From the NCBI RefSeq assembly GCF_003148775.1, contig NZ_QGGW01000005.1, positions 124,001 to 188,000 on the forward strand: a DNA stretch of 64,000 nucleotides. Reading direction: 5' to 3'. Each line of letters starts with the position of its first letter. The stretch's first letter is position 1. Below the pieces are notes generated by a model. That model saw only the letters and a list, made by a program, of their open reading frames with translations, did not search any database and was not told the origin of the DNA. Positions 1 through 8,642 of this stretch are shown in pieces. A program made the translations under genes and the position numbers. This DNA comes from Roseicyclus mahoneyensis. GTDB taxonomy: Bacteria; Pseudomonadota; Alphaproteobacteria; Rhodobacterales; Rhodobacteraceae.

Positions 1-11
1 GCCGAGATCTG

Positions 12-551
12 ATGCGCGCCTTTCTCGCCATCGCCATGCCTTCGGATGTGGCGGGTGCGCTGATCCGCCTGCAATCCACCATCCCCTTCGGCCGCCCGGT
101 GCCCGAGGACAACCTGCACCTGACGCTGGCCTTTCTGGACGACGCGCCGGAACAGGCGCTGGAGGATCTGCACGACCTGATGACCGCCTTTCGCGCGCCG
201 CCCGTCGAGATCCGTTTCACCGGGCTGGACAGTTTCACCGAGGGCGAGCGCGGGCTGATCTTCGCCGCCGTCGACCGCACCGATGCGCTGCAGGCGCTCC
301 ACGACCGGCTCGCCTCGATCTGTCGGTCCGCAGGCCTTGACCTGCCGCGCCGCCGCTTCCGGCCCCATGTCACGCTGACCCGCGCCAATCGCCGCCCCGA
401 CGGCACGGCACGCGACCGGCTGGCCGCCAGCCTTGGGCCCGTGCCCGGATTGCCGGGGTTCACCGCGCGGGCCGTCTCGCTCTACGAGTCCACCCTGACG
501 CCGCGCGGCGCGATCCACGATCCCCTTGCCAGCTACCCGCTGACCGGCTGA
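12..551 (+). CDS. thpR: RNA 2',3'-cyclic phosphodiesterase (2H family)
   Basis: A 179-aa cytoplasmic protein of the 2H phosphoesterase superfamily, which hydrolyses 2',3'-cyclic phosphate ends of RNA (ThpR, formerly LigT). Both signature motifs are visible: H36-L-T38 in NLHLTLAF and H119-V-T121 in RPHVTLTR, at the usual spacing of about 80 residues. Length fits the family (175-190 aa). The ATG lies directly at the left edge of the window so its upstream neighbour is unseen. It converges on recO, overlapping its 3' end by 19 bases. RNA end-processing in vivo is inferred from the family. Confidence 0.93.
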   Translation: MRAFLAIAMPSDVAGALIRLQSTIPFGRPVPEDNLHLTLAFLDDAPEQALEDLHDLMTAFRAPPVEIRFTGLDSFTEGERGLIFAAVDRTDALQALHDRLASICRSAGLDLPRRRFRPHVTLTRANRRPDGTARDRLAASLGPVPGLPGFTARAVSLYESTLTPRGAIHDPLASYPLTG

Positions 552-1270
552 GCGCGCGCCGCGATCAGGTCGACCAGCCGCTGCCGCGCGGGCGGCAGGG
601 GTTTGTCGCCCAGCGAGGGCGCCAGATGTTCGGTCAGGAAATGCCCGGTCGTGCGCAGCCCCGCCACCACCTCGGCTGGATCGCCACCCGCCATGCCCCT
701 CAGCGCGCCGGGCAGGGGCAAGAGCCGGTCAGCCCAGTCGCCCGCCCCCGCCACAGACACCGCGCGACCCGTGCGCGGCGAGACATAGGCCAGGTCTTGC
801 GTCACCCCCGTTACCGCACAGGCCGACAGGTCGAGGCCGAACCCCGTCTCCTCCAGCAGCGCCAGTTCCCAGCCCAGATAGGCCTCGGGCCAGCGCCCCG
901 CGCCCAGCCCGTCGAGCAACACAAGCGTCCGCGCATAAAGCGCCGGATAGGCATGGCGTTCGGGCAGGGCAAAGGCCAGCAGCGCGCAGACTGCCGACAA
1001 CCCGGCCAGCGACAACCGGTCGTCCATGGCATCCGCCGCGCGCCCCCGGATCAGGTCGACCGTGTAGCTTCCGAGATGCGCATCCAGCCGCGCCCGCCAT
1101 GTCGCGTCAAGCTGCGCGCCCGGCTGCAACAGCGGCGCCATCTTGCGCGATGCGCCGCCCCGGACCACGCCCATGTGCCGCCCCAGACCCTCGGTGAACA
1201 GATCGAGGATCGCGGCATGTTCCCCATGCCGCCGCACGCCCAGCAAGATCCCTTCGGCACGCCATTCCAT
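533..1270 (-). CDS. recO: DNA repair protein RecO
   Basis: A 245-aa RecO, the RecFOR mediator that displaces SSB and loads RecA at gaps. The N-terminal OB-fold begins with [17 protein letters not shown] and is followed by the helical domain; [18 protein letters not shown] lies in the region that binds zinc in some RecO proteins, but here only one Cys remains, which I believe is common in this family. The ATG at 1270 was chosen because the reading frame upstream is antisense to the neighbouring membrane protein gene and lacks RecO similarity. In many alphaproteobacteria recO closes the lepB-rnc-era operon; here DUF1491 and era lie just upstream on the same strand, but a divergent membrane gene occupies the gap before DUF1491. 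Confidence 0.93.
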   Translation of the reverse strand: MEWRAEGILLGVRRHGEHAAILDLFTEGLGRHMGVVRGGASRKMAPLLQPGAQLDATWRARLDAHLGSYTVDLIRGRAADAMDDRLSLAGLSAVCALLAFALPERHAYPALYARTLVLLDGLGAGRWPEAYLGWELALLEETGFGLDLSACAVTGVTQDLAYVSPRTGRAVSVAGAGDWADRLLPLPGALRGMAGGDPAEVVAGLRTTGHFLTEHLAPSLGDKPLPPARQRLVDLIAARAQPVSG

Positions 1271-1333
1271 ACCTTGGCATATGCGCCCGGTGCCGCGCTT
1301 GTCCATTGCCGGGCTGCGTGGCAGGCTCCGCCC

Positions 1334-1951
1334 ATGTTTCCGGAGCTGTCCCGCACCGCCCGCCGCATGGCCCTGCTGATCGCGCTGATCTCGGCGGTCT
1401 CGCTCGGCGCGCAGTTTGTGCACCTGATGCAGGCGACGGGGCAGGGGCCTCTTGCGACCGTGGACGACATGGCGCGCTATTTCACCATCCTGACGCATAT
1501 GCTGGTGGTGGTGACCTTCACCATCGTCTCGCGGCCGATGCGCGACGGCGTGTCAGCCCCGTGGCTCGCGGCATTGACGCTGTCCGTGGTGATGGTGGGG
1601 CTGGTCTATCACCTGATCCTGTCCGGGCTGGTAAGCTTCACCGGGCTTGGCTGGTGGGCCGACCACGGCCTTCACACGGCAGGGCCGCTGGCCATCGCGC
1701 TGTGGTGGCTCATCCATGCGCCCAAGCGGCGGCTGGCTTACGCCGACCTGCCGATCTTCGTGCTCTGGCCCTCGGTCTATGTCGCCTATGCGTTGGGACG
1801 GGCGGCGCAGGACGGGGTCTACCCTTACCCCTTCATCGATCTGCCCGAGATCGGCGAGGCCGCGGCTGCGGTGAACATGGCGCTGTTGTTGGTGGTGTTC
1901 TTGCTGGGCGGCGTCGGAATGATCGCCATAGGTCGGTATGCGGACAGGTAG
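1334..1951 (+). CDS. Pr6Pr family integral membrane protein
   Basis: A 205-aa very hydrophobic protein with about six predicted transmembrane helices (roughly residues 12-32, 45-65, 75-95, 105-120, 130-150 and 175-197). It resembles the Pr6Pr (prokaryotic six-transmembrane) family, whose function is unknown. The phrases [12 protein letters not shown] and [18 protein letters not shown] match that family in my recollection. It starts 63 bases from the recO start, transcribed divergently, and sits between recO and DUF1491, two genes that in relatives are usually on one transcript; it may be a local insertion. Function not assigned. Confidence 0.75.
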   Translation: MFPELSRTARRMALLIALISAVSLGAQFVHLMQATGQGPLATVDDMARYFTILTHMLVVVTFTIVSRPMRDGVSAPWLAALTLSVVMVGLVYHLILSGLVSFTGLGWWADHGLHTAGPLAIALWWLIHAPKRRLAYADLPIFVLWPSVYVAYALGRAAQDGVYPYPFIDLPEIGEAAAAVNMALLLVVFLLGGVGMIAIGRYADR

Positions 1952-1956
1952 GACAT

Positions 1957-1976
1957 GGTGCGCCTGAAGGCGCACC
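1957..1976. terminator. Hairpin between convergent genes (repeat family 2)
   Basis: A perfect inverted repeat with 8-bp arms GGTGCGCC/GGCGCACC and a TGAA loop, between the stop of the membrane protein and the stop of the convergent DUF1491 gene. There is no T-run on either side, so it may act as a bidirectional mRNA 3' end stabiliser rather than a classical terminator. A diverged copy of the same sequence occurs at 16147-16166. Confidence 0.55.
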
Positions 1977-1985
1977 CCAAGACAC

Positions 1986-2315
1986 TCACGCCAACCCATC
2001 CTCATCCAGCAGATGCCGTCCGGCGCGATCCTCGACCTCGATGACCCACAGGTCGGGGTCGAACCCGCGCTGCCGGGCAATCGCGGCGTCCACTTCTGCC
2101 TCCGGGCCGGTGGCCAGTTCCATCCAGACCCGGTCCCCGCTCATCAGATCTGTCCGCCGCTGCAGCGCCACCGCCCGCCCATCGAGCGTATTGCACTTGA
2201 CCAAAACCGCCCCCGCCGTCGCATCCCCCCGCGCCACGACAAAGGCGGGAATGTCGGCCAGCCGCAGCCGCGCAAGATAGGCCTGCACCCAGAATTCCGC
2301 CGTCAGCCGGGCCAC
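1986..2315 (-). CDS. DUF1491 family protein
   Basis: A 109-aa acidic cytoplasmic protein matching DUF1491, a small family restricted to alphaproteobacteria and habitually encoded next to era/recO. Recognisable segments are LTAEFWVQAYLARLRL at the start and RQRGFDPDLWVIEVEDR near the end. It starts 6 bases after the era stop, so it is almost surely on the era transcript. Function is unknown; conserved placement with ribosome-assembly and repair genes is the only clue. Confidence 0.85.
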   Translation of the reverse strand: MARLTAEFWVQAYLARLRLADIPAFVVARGDATAGAVLVKCNTLDGRAVALQRRTDLMSGDRVWMELATGPEAEVDAAIARQRGFDPDLWVIEVEDRAGRHLLDEDGLA

Positions 2316-2321
2316 GACCCG

Positions 2322-3227
2322 TCAGTTCCCGTCGCGGAAATCGAGCCCCATCTCGGAATAGCGTTCGGCCTCTTCCAGCCAGTTCGGACGCACCTTGACC
2401 TGCAAGAACAGATGCACGCGGCGGCCCATGAATTCCTCCAGCTCGGCGCGCGCGGCTTTGGAAACGGCCTTGATCGTCTCACCGCCCTTGCCCAGCAAGA
2501 TGCCCTTGTGCCCGTCGCGCGCCACATAGACCACCTGATCGATCCGGGCGGTGCCATCCTCGCGCTCATTCCAATGCTCGGTCTCGACCGTCAGCTGGTA
2601 GGGCAGTTCCTCGTGCAGGCGCAGGGTCAGCTTTTCGCGCGTGATCTCGGCCGCGATCATCCGCATCGGCAGGTCGGCGATCTGATCCTCGGGGTAAAGC
2701 CACGGCCCCTCGGGCATGGCCTCGGCCAGCCAGTCGCGCAGATCCTCGACCCCATAGCCCTTTTCGGCGGAAATCATGAAGGTCCGCTCGAACGGGTAGG
2801 CCGCGTTCATGTCTTCGGTCAGTTTCAGCAGGCTCGCCGCCTCGACCCGGTCGATCTTGTTGATCGCCAGAACCACGCGCCGCCCCACGGCCTTTTCGCC
2901 CAGCGAGGTCAGGATCGTATCCACCCCGTCGGTCTTGCCGCGATGCGCCTCGATCAACAGCACGATCACATCGGCATCCGCGGCCCCGCCCCAGGCCGCC
3001 GCCACCATCGCGCGGTCGAGCCTGCGGCGCGGCCGGAACAGGCCGGGCGTGTCGACGAACACGATCTGGCTTTCGCCCGCCATCGCCACGCCGCGGATGC
3101 GCGCGCGCGTCGTCTGCACCTTGTGGGTGACGATGCTGACCTTGGCCCCCACCATCTTGTTCAGAAGCGTCGACTTGCCGGCGTTCGGCTCTCCGATCAG
3201 GGCAGTGAAACCGGCGCGGGTGGTCAT
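2322..3227 (-). CDS. era: GTPase Era
   Basis: A 301-aa Era GTPase, which binds 16S rRNA near its 3' end and acts in 30S maturation. The G1 loop GEPNAGKS is at residues 12-19, G3 is DTPG, G4 is NKID, and the C-terminal KH domain carries GKGGETIKAV. Length is typical. In most alphaproteobacteria era follows rnc directly (lepB-rnc-era); here rnc is about 2 kb away, separated by argC (opposite strand) and a flavodoxin-type reductase. Era therefore needs its own promoter, in the roughly 200 bases between its start and the argC start, which are divergent. Confidence 0.97.
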   Translation of the reverse strand: MTTRAGFTALIGEPNAGKSTLLNKMVGAKVSIVTHKVQTTRARIRGVAMAGESQIVFVDTPGLFRPRRRLDRAMVAAAWGGAADADVIVLLIEAHRGKTDGVDTILTSLGEKAVGRRVVLAINKIDRVEAASLLKLTEDMNAAYPFERTFMISAEKGYGVEDLRDWLAEAMPEGPWLYPEDQIADLPMRMIAAEITREKLTLRLHEELPYQLTVETEHWNEREDGTARIDQVVYVARDGHKGILLGKGGETIKAVSKAARAELEEFMGRRVHLFLQVKVRPNWLEEAERYSEMGLDFRDGN

Positions 3228-3431
3228 GGGGGCAATCCTGCAAAGCGTGTCTGACCTGTGGCCTTAGCCGATCGTGGCGCCCTTTGCCACCGTCCAGCGT
3301 TGCGCGGCCGTGAGCCGCCTGCGCTTGCGCGACATCACCATTCTTGATGGGACCCCTTTCCAATCTTCTATTGCGGCACCGCGGGCCAAGCCGGTATGGG
3401 ATCTGCGACGTTCATCAAGGGGCAAAGCGCC

Positions 3432-4346
3432 ATGACGGCAAAGGTGTTCATCGACGGCGAGGTCGGCACGACGGGTCTGCAGATCCGCGCGCGCCTCGAG
3501 GCCCGCGCGGATGTCACCCTGATCTCGTTGCCCGAGGAACACCGCAAATCCCGCCTTGCCCGTCTCGGTGCCTTCAACGAGGCCGATGTGGCGATCCTGT
3601 GCCTGCCCGACGCGGCAGTCCATGACATCGCCTCCGACCTGCGCGACCTTCCGTGCAAGGTGATCGACGCCTCGACCGCGCATCGAACCGATCCGGATTG
3701 GGAATTCGGCTTTGCCGAACTGGACCAGGGCGCGCGCGCCCGCATCGCCGCAGGCAAACAGGTGTCGAACCCTGGGTGCTATTCCACCGGCGCCATCGCG
3801 CTCCTGAAACCGGTCGTGGACGCAGGTCTCATCGCGGCCGATCACCCGATCACGATCAACGCGGTCTCCGGCTATTCCGGCGGCGGCAAATCCATGATCG
3901 CCGATTTCGAGTCTGGCCGCGTCACCGGCGGCTTCGTCTATGCCACGGGCCAGCACCACAAGCACCTGCCCGAGATCGTCCTGCGCGCCGGCCTGACCCG
4001 CAAGCCAATCTTCGTGCCGCAGGTGGGGCAGTTCGAACAGGGCATGATCGTGCAGGTTCCGCTCCACCTTGCCCCCGGCGGCCCTGCCGCCGCGCTCGAA
4101 GCTCTGGCCGCCCATTATGCCGGTCAGCGATTCGTGCAGGTCCGAAGCCGCGCCGATCTGGGCGACCGGATCGATCCGCAGCGCCTGAACGGGACCAACA
4201 CGATGGAACTGACGGTGGATGGCGACCCCGAGACGGGCGCGACCGTCCTGATCGCTGTCCTCGACAACCTCGGCAAGGGGGCATCGGGGGCTGCGGTTCA
4301 GAACCTCAACATTTTGCTCGGGCTGGACGAGGGAACGGGTCTCTAA
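3432..4346 (+). CDS. argC: N-acetyl-gamma-glutamyl-phosphate reductase (type 2)
   Basis: A 304-aa NADPH-dependent reductase for the third step of arginine synthesis, turning N-acetylglutamyl phosphate into the semialdehyde. The nucleotide loop GEVGTTGLQI is at residues 9-18 and the catalytic Cys is C116 in SNPGCYSTG. The short length and the FIDGEVGTTGLQIR start mark the type-2 ArgC family known from Agrobacterium. ATG 3432 is preceded by AAGGGG. Its TAA overlaps the stop of the convergent flavodoxin gene. The gene splits the era and rnc genes that are neighbours in relatives. Confidence 0.95.
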   Translation: MTAKVFIDGEVGTTGLQIRARLEARADVTLISLPEEHRKSRLARLGAFNEADVAILCLPDAAVHDIASDLRDLPCKVIDASTAHRTDPDWEFGFAELDQGARARIAAGKQVSNPGCYSTGAIALLKPVVDAGLIAADHPITINAVSGYSGGGKSMIADFESGRVTGGFVYATGQHHKHLPEIVLRAGLTRKPIFVPQVGQFEQGMIVQVPLHLAPGGPAAALEALAAHYAGQRFVQVRSRADLGDRIDPQRLNGTNTMELTVDGDPETGATVLIAVLDNLGKGASGAAVQNLNILLGLDEGTGL

Positions 4347-5104
4347 TCCACATGCCGGATGAAGGGCCAATGGCTCGGCGCATCGTGCCTGAGCCGCCCT
4401 TCGCCGTCGAAATCCCTGTCGACGTTGAAGGGCATCAGCGCCCTCCCCGCCAGCCCCGCGATCACCGCGCGCTGGTCTGCCAGCACTTGTGCCAGCCGCG
4501 CCTCCAGCGCCGCCTTGCGCGCACCCTCGTGGTAGCCATGCACCCCGTGCACCAGCACCGGCTCGGCCACCTCCATCCCGCAATACCGCAACGTATAGGC
4601 CAGCGGCCAGAGCAGGAGCCGCGTCTCGCCTTCCTTGCCGTCCCGCCCCGCCTCGCTGTCGCGCGCCCCGGTCGTCACGCAAAACAGCGCCCGCTTGCCG
4701 CGCAACACCCCGCTGTCGAACCGCTGGTCCACGGCATGCAGCAGGCCATGCAACAGCGTCCGGTCGCACCAGCCCTTGAGCATCGCGGGCGGCGCGAACC
4801 ACCAGATCGGGAAATGGAACACGATCCTGTCGGCGCTTCGGATCTTGTCCACTTCCGCCGCCACATCGGCAGGCAGATGCCCCCAACCCGCAGCCTGCTC
4901 CTGCGCCTTGAGCGCATCAAAGGGGGCGGGCGGGTCCGTATAGCGTTCCGGCCCCTCGGCCGGATGAAACCCCATCGCGTAGAGATCCGACCACAGCACA
5001 CGGTCGCCTTCGGCCTCTGCCGCCTTGGCGCTCGCCTCGGCCCAGGCGCCGCAAAAGGACCCCGGTTCCGGATGCGCCAGCACGATCAAGGTCGTCCGCC
5101 CCAT
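4343..5104 (-). CDS. NAD(P)H:quinone oxidoreductase-like flavodoxin-fold protein
   Basis: A 253-aa protein of the flavodoxin-like NAD(P)H dehydrogenase (quinone) family (NQO1/KefF/MdaB relatives), expected to bind FMN or FAD and reduce quinones or similar acceptors. Visible family features are LIVLAHPEPGSF at the N-terminus (phosphate loop), FHFPIWWFAPPAMLKGW in the middle and FCVTTGARDSEAG later. Start ATG 5104 was chosen because the flavin loop begins a few residues after it; upstream codons lie in a hairpin repeat. It ends overlapping argC tail-to-tail. Substrate unknown. Confidence 0.82.
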   Translation of the reverse strand: MGRTTLIVLAHPEPGSFCGAWAEASAKAAEAEGDRVLWSDLYAMGFHPAEGPERYTDPPAPFDALKAQEQAAGWGHLPADVAAEVDKIRSADRIVFHFPIWWFAPPAMLKGWCDRTLLHGLLHAVDQRFDSGVLRGKRALFCVTTGARDSEAGRDGKEGETRLLLWPLAYTLRYCGMEVAEPVLVHGVHGYHEGARKAALEARLAQVLADQRAVIAGLAGRALMPFNVDRDFDGEGRLRHDAPSHWPFIRHVD

Positions 5105-5119
5105 CGCCACACCCTTCTC

Positions 5120-5201
5120 TGTTTCAAAAATATCTTCTGGGGGAGTGCGAGGGGGGCAGACAGCCCCCCTCGCACGGGTTCGCCGCACTTGGGCGGCGAA
5201 C
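5120..5201. repeat. Dispersed repeat family 1 copy A with two strong hairpins
   Basis: Starts with GTTTCAAAAATATCTTCTGG and GGGAG, followed by a perfect 13-bp stem (5145-5157 with 5163-5175, loop AGACA) and then a second 9-bp stem GTTCGCCGC/GCGGCGAAC (5178-5186 with 5193-5201). It fills the gap between the rnc stop and the start of the flavodoxin gene. Read leftward it can serve as the end of the lepB-rnc transcript. Similar sequence occurs at 46178, 25325 (reverse), 19003 and 6810 (reverse). Confidence 0.7.
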
Positions 5202-5206
5202 CTTCT

Positions 5207-5890
5207 TTACTCCCGCTCGGCCCGATCCAGAAGCGCGCGCGCCGCAGCCTGCTCGGCTTGGCGCTTGACGCGCCCCTCGGCCTCGACGGCGGTGCCGTCA
5301 GACAGTCGCGCCTCGACCACGAAGACCGGCGCATGGTCCGGCCCGCTGCGCGACAGCTCGGCATAGACCGGCGGCGCCATGCCGCGCGCCTGCGCCCATT
5401 CCTGCAGTGCGGTCTTGGCGTCGCGCGCATCCTCGGCCACGCCCGCCACCCGGTCGCCCCACAGCCGCAAGATCACCGCGCGTGCGGCCTCGAACCCGCC
5501 GTCCATGTAGACCGCCGCGATCACCGCCTCCATCGCGTCGCCCAGAAGGGCCGTCTTGCGCCGTCCGCCCGTCGACATCTCGGATTTGCCCAGCCGCAAC
5601 ACCGAGCCGAGGTCGATCTCGCGCGCGACATCGGCGCAGGTTTCCTTGCGCACCAGCGCGTTGAACCGCGGCGCCAGCTGCCCCTCGCGCGCGTCGTGGT
5701 CGCGCGCCAGAACAGCCTCGGCCATCACAAGGCCAAGCACCCTGTCGCCCAGAAACTCCAGCCGCTGGTTGTCGGGACGCGTCGGCGACGACAGCGAGGA
5801 ATGGGTCAGCGCGCGCGCGATCAGCTCGGGCCGGGCGAAGTCATGGCCCAGCCGGGTGCAGAACTCTGTCAGCTCGCGCGACAGTTTCAC
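5207..5890 (-). CDS. rnc: Ribonuclease III
   Basis: A 227-aa double-strand-specific endoribonuclease that processes rRNA precursors and structured mRNAs. The signature [14 protein letters not shown] contains E45 and D49, the second metal pair is D118 and E121 in [18 protein letters not shown], and a double-stranded RNA binding domain fills about residues 155-225. The start overlaps the lepB stop by 4 bases, so the two are translationally coupled. Its mRNA is followed immediately by two perfect hairpins. Confidence 0.97.
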   Translation of the reverse strand: MKLSRELTEFCTRLGHDFARPELIARALTHSSLSSPTRPDNQRLEFLGDRVLGLVMAEAVLARDHDAREGQLAPRFNALVRKETCADVAREIDLGSVLRLGKSEMSTGGRRKTALLGDAMEAVIAAVYMDGGFEAARAVILRLWGDRVAGVAEDARDAKTALQEWAQARGMAPPVYAELSRSGPDHAPVFVVEARLSDGTAVEAEGRVKRQAEQAAARALLDRAERE

Positions 5891-6672
5891 TCGACCGCCC
5901 GAAAGAAGCGGTCCGAGCGCCAGGTCCAGAAATAGACCATTCGCGCGCCCGCCGAGGAGAACATGATCCGGTCCGCGCGCCCGATGATGTTGTCCATCGG
6001 CACGAAACCCACCCCGCCCACCGATTGCGGAAAGCGCGAATCGACCGAATTGTCGCGGTTGTCGCCCATCACGAAGACATGCCCCTCGGGCACGGTGAAT
6101 TCCGGCGTGTTGTCGGCCCGGCCGCCGTTGGTGATGTTCAGGATCGAATGGCTGACCCCGTTGGGAAGGGTCTCGGTGAAACGGTCCTTCAGGCAGATGC
6201 CACCTTCGCCCACCGGTTCATTGGCGCAGCGCGGCGGCAGTTGCTGCGGCCCTTGCCGTTCGTAGACCTCCTCGAAAGGGTCCTCGGGCGTCAGTTCCAC
6301 AGGCGTGCCGTTGATGTGCAGCAGCCCGTCGATCATCTGGATGCGGTCGCCGGGCAGGCCGATCACGCGCTTGATGAAATCCGTGCCCTCGGTCGGATGG
6401 CGGAAAACCACGACGTCGCCGCGTTCGGGGTCGCTGCCGAAAATCCGGCCGTCGAAGGGGCACATCGAGAAAGGGCAGGAATGGCGCGAATAGCCATAGG
6501 CCATCTTGTTGACGAAAAGAAAGTCGCCGATCAGCAGCGTGTCCTTCATCGAGCCTGAGGGAATCCAGAAGGGCTGGAAGAACAGGGTGCGGAACACGCC
6601 TGCGATCAACAGGGCGTAGACGATGGTCTTCACCGTCTCCCAGATGCCGTCCGATTTGGCCGCTGCCGCCAT
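5887..6672 (-). CDS. lepB: Signal peptidase I
   Basis: A 261-aa membrane-anchored leader peptidase that cleaves Sec and Tat signal peptides on the periplasmic face. One N-terminal membrane segment spans about residues 14-34. The Ser nucleophile is S41 in [10 protein letters not shown] and the Lys general base is K101 in [12 protein letters not shown]; the later box [13 protein letters not shown] is intact. Two Cys-bearing inserts ([10 protein letters not shown] and [13 protein letters not shown]) resemble those of other Rhodobacteraceae LepB proteins and could form disulfides. Followed by rnc with a 4-base overlap; acpS lies upstream after a 209-base gap. Confidence 0.97.
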   Translation of the reverse strand: MAAAAKSDGIWETVKTIVYALLIAGVFRTLFFQPFWIPSGSMKDTLLIGDFLFVNKMAYGYSRHSCPFSMCPFDGRIFGSDPERGDVVVFRHPTEGTDFIKRVIGLPGDRIQMIDGLLHINGTPVELTPEDPFEEVYERQGPQQLPPRCANEPVGEGGICLKDRFTETLPNGVSHSILNITNGGRADNTPEFTVPEGHVFVMGDNRDNSVDSRFPQSVGGVGFVPMDNIIGRADRIMFSSAGARMVYFWTWRSDRFFRAVE

Positions 6673-6802
6673 GATCTGCCCTGCCTCTCGTGTCGCTGCT
6701 TGCGGCGGGTTTGGGCCAGCCCCCGGCCCAAGTCAAGGAAGCACAGACGACGAGCGCCCTGCTCTTGCCTGTCGGCGCGATGGCTGCACCCTCGCGCCGG
6801 CA

Positions 6803-6828
6803 TATTTGGAGAAAGGTGAAGCTGGGGC
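6803..6828 (-). repeat. Dispersed repeat family 1, partial copy E
   Basis: Read on the minus strand it gives TTCACCTTTCTCCAAATATG, close to the core TTCATCTTTCCAAAAATATG of the other copies, but without a following hairpin. It lies in the 209-base stretch between lepB and acpS; nothing else recognisable is seen there apart from GC-rich sequence and presumably the lepB promoter. Confidence 0.45.
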
Positions 6829-6881
6829 GGGGCGCGTTAACCTTGGTCACGGGTAAGTGGCGCGGGTCACCCGAGGGGGCG

Positions 6882-7319
6882 CTAGCGCGGCCTTACCATG
6901 TTGGGGCGCAGGACTTCCTCGGCGGCGGGCAGCGCCTCGATCACCACTTGCGCCTGTGCCCAGGGGTGGTCGTCGGTCAGCGTGACATGGATCACGGCGA
7001 CATAGCCTTCGGGCGTCATCGTGGCCAGCCGGTCTTGCGCCCAGCCCGTGACGCGCATCACCGGCTGGCCTGTCGGCAGGTTCGACACCGCCATGTCGCG
7101 CCATGCGATGCCCATGCGCAGGCCGGTTCCAAGCGCCTTGGAACAGGCCTCCTTGGCGGCCCAGCGTTTGGCGTAGACGGCGGCGGGGTTGGTCATCCGC
7201 TCAGCGCGGCGCTGTTCGGTCTCGGTGAAGACGCGGTTCCGGAACCGGTCGCCAAACCGGTCGAGCACGGATTGGATGCGCTCGATATTCGCCAGATCGG
7301 TGCCGATGCCGAGGATCAT
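6882..7319 (-). CDS. acpS: Holo-[acyl-carrier-protein] synthase
   Basis: A 145-aa 4'-phosphopantetheinyl transferase that loads coenzyme A's arm onto acyl carrier protein. The Mg-binding Asp is D8 in GIGTDLANI and the second motif [15 protein letters not shown] carries E57. It is about 15 residues longer than the E. coli enzyme at the C-terminus. It lies between pdxJ and lepB on the same strand, the usual alphaproteobacterial order, with a secreted hypothetical gene just upstream (18-base gap). Confidence 0.95.
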   Translation of the reverse strand: MILGIGTDLANIERIQSVLDRFGDRFRNRVFTETEQRRAERMTNPAAVYAKRWAAKEACSKALGTGLRMGIAWRDMAVSNLPTGQPVMRVTGWAQDRLATMTPEGYVAVIHVTLTDDHPWAQAQVVIEALPAAEEVLRPNMVRPR

Positions 7320-7337
7320 CGCAGTTTGGCCGTGCCG

Positions 7338-7790
7338 TCAGTCATGCTGTGCCATGACCGTCGCGGTCGCGCGGTTGATGGTGACATGCAAGGGCGCCAT
7401 CACGCTGCCCATGCCGTCATAGCGCCCCGCGGGCAAGGTCAGGGTGAGGCCGGTCGCCGGATCGTAGCGCGCGGTCATCTCCGCCATGCGCAGGCCCGAA
7501 AACCCCTGTCCGTTCGGACCCGACACCAGCGCACAGAGCGGGAAGGGTTCGGTGGCCACAAAGAAATCCACCATCAGATGCGCCGAGCAGCAGGCCGGTT
7601 CCGAGGTGTCGAGGCCGATCGCCCGCACCTCGCCATTGGCGAAGCTCTGCACAGCGATCTCGGGCGGCATCATGAGGTTGCGGGCATTTGCCTCCCAGCC
7701 CTCGCAGGCGCGCACGACGGTGTCGGCATGGCCCGGCACCGCCGGGGCCAATGCCACGAGCGCGGTGGCGATCAGGGACAGGGCGCGCAT
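7338..7790 (-). CDS. Secreted hypothetical protein
   Basis: A 150-aa protein with a clear Sec signal peptide (about residues 1-22, cleavage after PGHA-D). The mature part contains four Cys (positions near 29, 67-68 and 85), so disulfides in the periplasm are possible, and a beta-rich C-terminal half (LTLTLPAGRYDGMGSVMAPL). I do not recognise a named domain. It sits in the pdxJ-acpS-lepB run, 18 bases before acpS, and is probably co-transcribed. Function unknown. Confidence 0.7.
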   Translation of the reverse strand: MRALSLIATALVALAPAVPGHADTVVRACEGWEANARNLMMPPEIAVQSFANGEVRAIGLDTSEPACCSAHLMVDFFVATEPFPLCALVSGPNGQGFSGLRMAEMTARYDPATGLTLTLPAGRYDGMGSVMAPLHVTINRATATVMAQHD

Positions 7791-7865
7791 GATCGGTCTC
7801 CTGAAGGGCCTTGGATCATGTTCAAAATTCCCTATTCCGCCTTGCCGCGCAATCGAAACCGGCGT

Positions 7866-8609
7866 TCAGACGCGTGCTGCCTGCATCGCCCTGCGCATTG
7901 TCGCAATGGCATGGGGCAGCCCGGTAAAGACCGCCTCGCCGATCAAGAAATGCCCGATGTTGAGTTCCGCCACCTCAGGCAGGGCCGCCACCGGTCCGAC
8001 CGTCTCGTAGCACAGCCCGTGGCCCATATGCACCTCGAGGCCCAGATCGGCGGCCTGTTTCGCACCTTGGGTCAGCCGGGCGAGTTCGGCGTCGCGCGCG
8101 GCGTGGTCGCCCTCGGCGTGGTGGTCGCAATAGGCGCCGGTGTGCAGCTCGATCACCGGTGCGCCGATCCGATGGGCGGCTGCGATCTGGACCGGGTCCG
8201 CGGCGATGAACAGCGAGACCCGGATGCCCGCGTCGCGCAGCGGGGCGATGTAGTCGGCCAGCCAGTTCTGGACGCCTGCCACCTCCAGCCCGCCTTCGGT
8301 GGTTCGTTCCTCGCGGCGCTCGGGCACGATGCAGGCGGCATGCGGGCGGTGCGACAGCGCGATCGCCTGCATCTCGGGCGTGGCCGCCATCTCGAAATTC
8401 AGCGGGATGGAAATCGCGGCCATGATCGCGCCCACATCGGCGTCTCGGATGTGGCGACGATCCTCGCGCAGATGGGCCGTGATGCCGTCGGCCCCGGCCT
8501 CTTGCGCCATCACCGCGGCGCGCACCGGGTCGGGCAACGCGCCGCCGCGCGCATTCCTGAGCGTGGCGACGTGATCGATGTTTACGCCCAGCCGCAGATG
8601 ATCTGCCAT
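7866..8609 (-). CDS. pdxJ: Pyridoxine 5'-phosphate synthase
   Basis: A 247-aa TIM-barrel enzyme that condenses 1-deoxyxylulose 5-phosphate with aminoacetone phosphate (3-amino-1-phosphohydroxyacetone) to give pyridoxine 5'-phosphate in the DXP-dependent vitamin B6 pathway. Diagnostic strings are [28 protein letters not shown] and [13 protein letters not shown]. Length is standard. Downstream gene on the same strand is a secreted hypothetical followed by acpS; the pdxJ-acpS linkage is widely conserved in proteobacteria. Confidence 0.97.
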   Translation of the reverse strand: MADHLRLGVNIDHVATLRNARGGALPDPVRAAVMAQEAGADGITAHLREDRRHIRDADVGAIMAAISIPLNFEMAATPEMQAIALSHRPHAACIVPERREERTTEGGLEVAGVQNWLADYIAPLRDAGIRVSLFIAADPVQIAAAHRIGAPVIELHTGAYCDHHAEGDHAARDAELARLTQGAKQAADLGLEVHMGHGLCYETVGPVAALPEVAELNIGHFLIGEAVFTGLPHAIATMRRAMQAARV

Positions 8610-8642
8610 GTTTCTCTTCCCTTGCCGTTCCTGCGTTGCAGC

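Noticed and set aside
3264-3341. Possible 25-aa leftward ORF (MVMSRKRRRLTAAQRWTVAK...) upstream of era
   Set aside because: No convincing ribosome site, very short, and lies in the divergent era/argC promoter region; no support beyond an open frame.
3264-4886. Long leftward open frame opposite argC
   Set aside because: Composed of the antisense shadow of argC and the wrong frame of the flavodoxin gene; Arg/Ala/Asp-rich composition typical of shadows in high-GC DNA.
7338-7790. Secreted protein before acpS as a lipoprotein
   Set aside because: No lipobox Cys at the signal cleavage site; the Cys residues are further into the mature protein.
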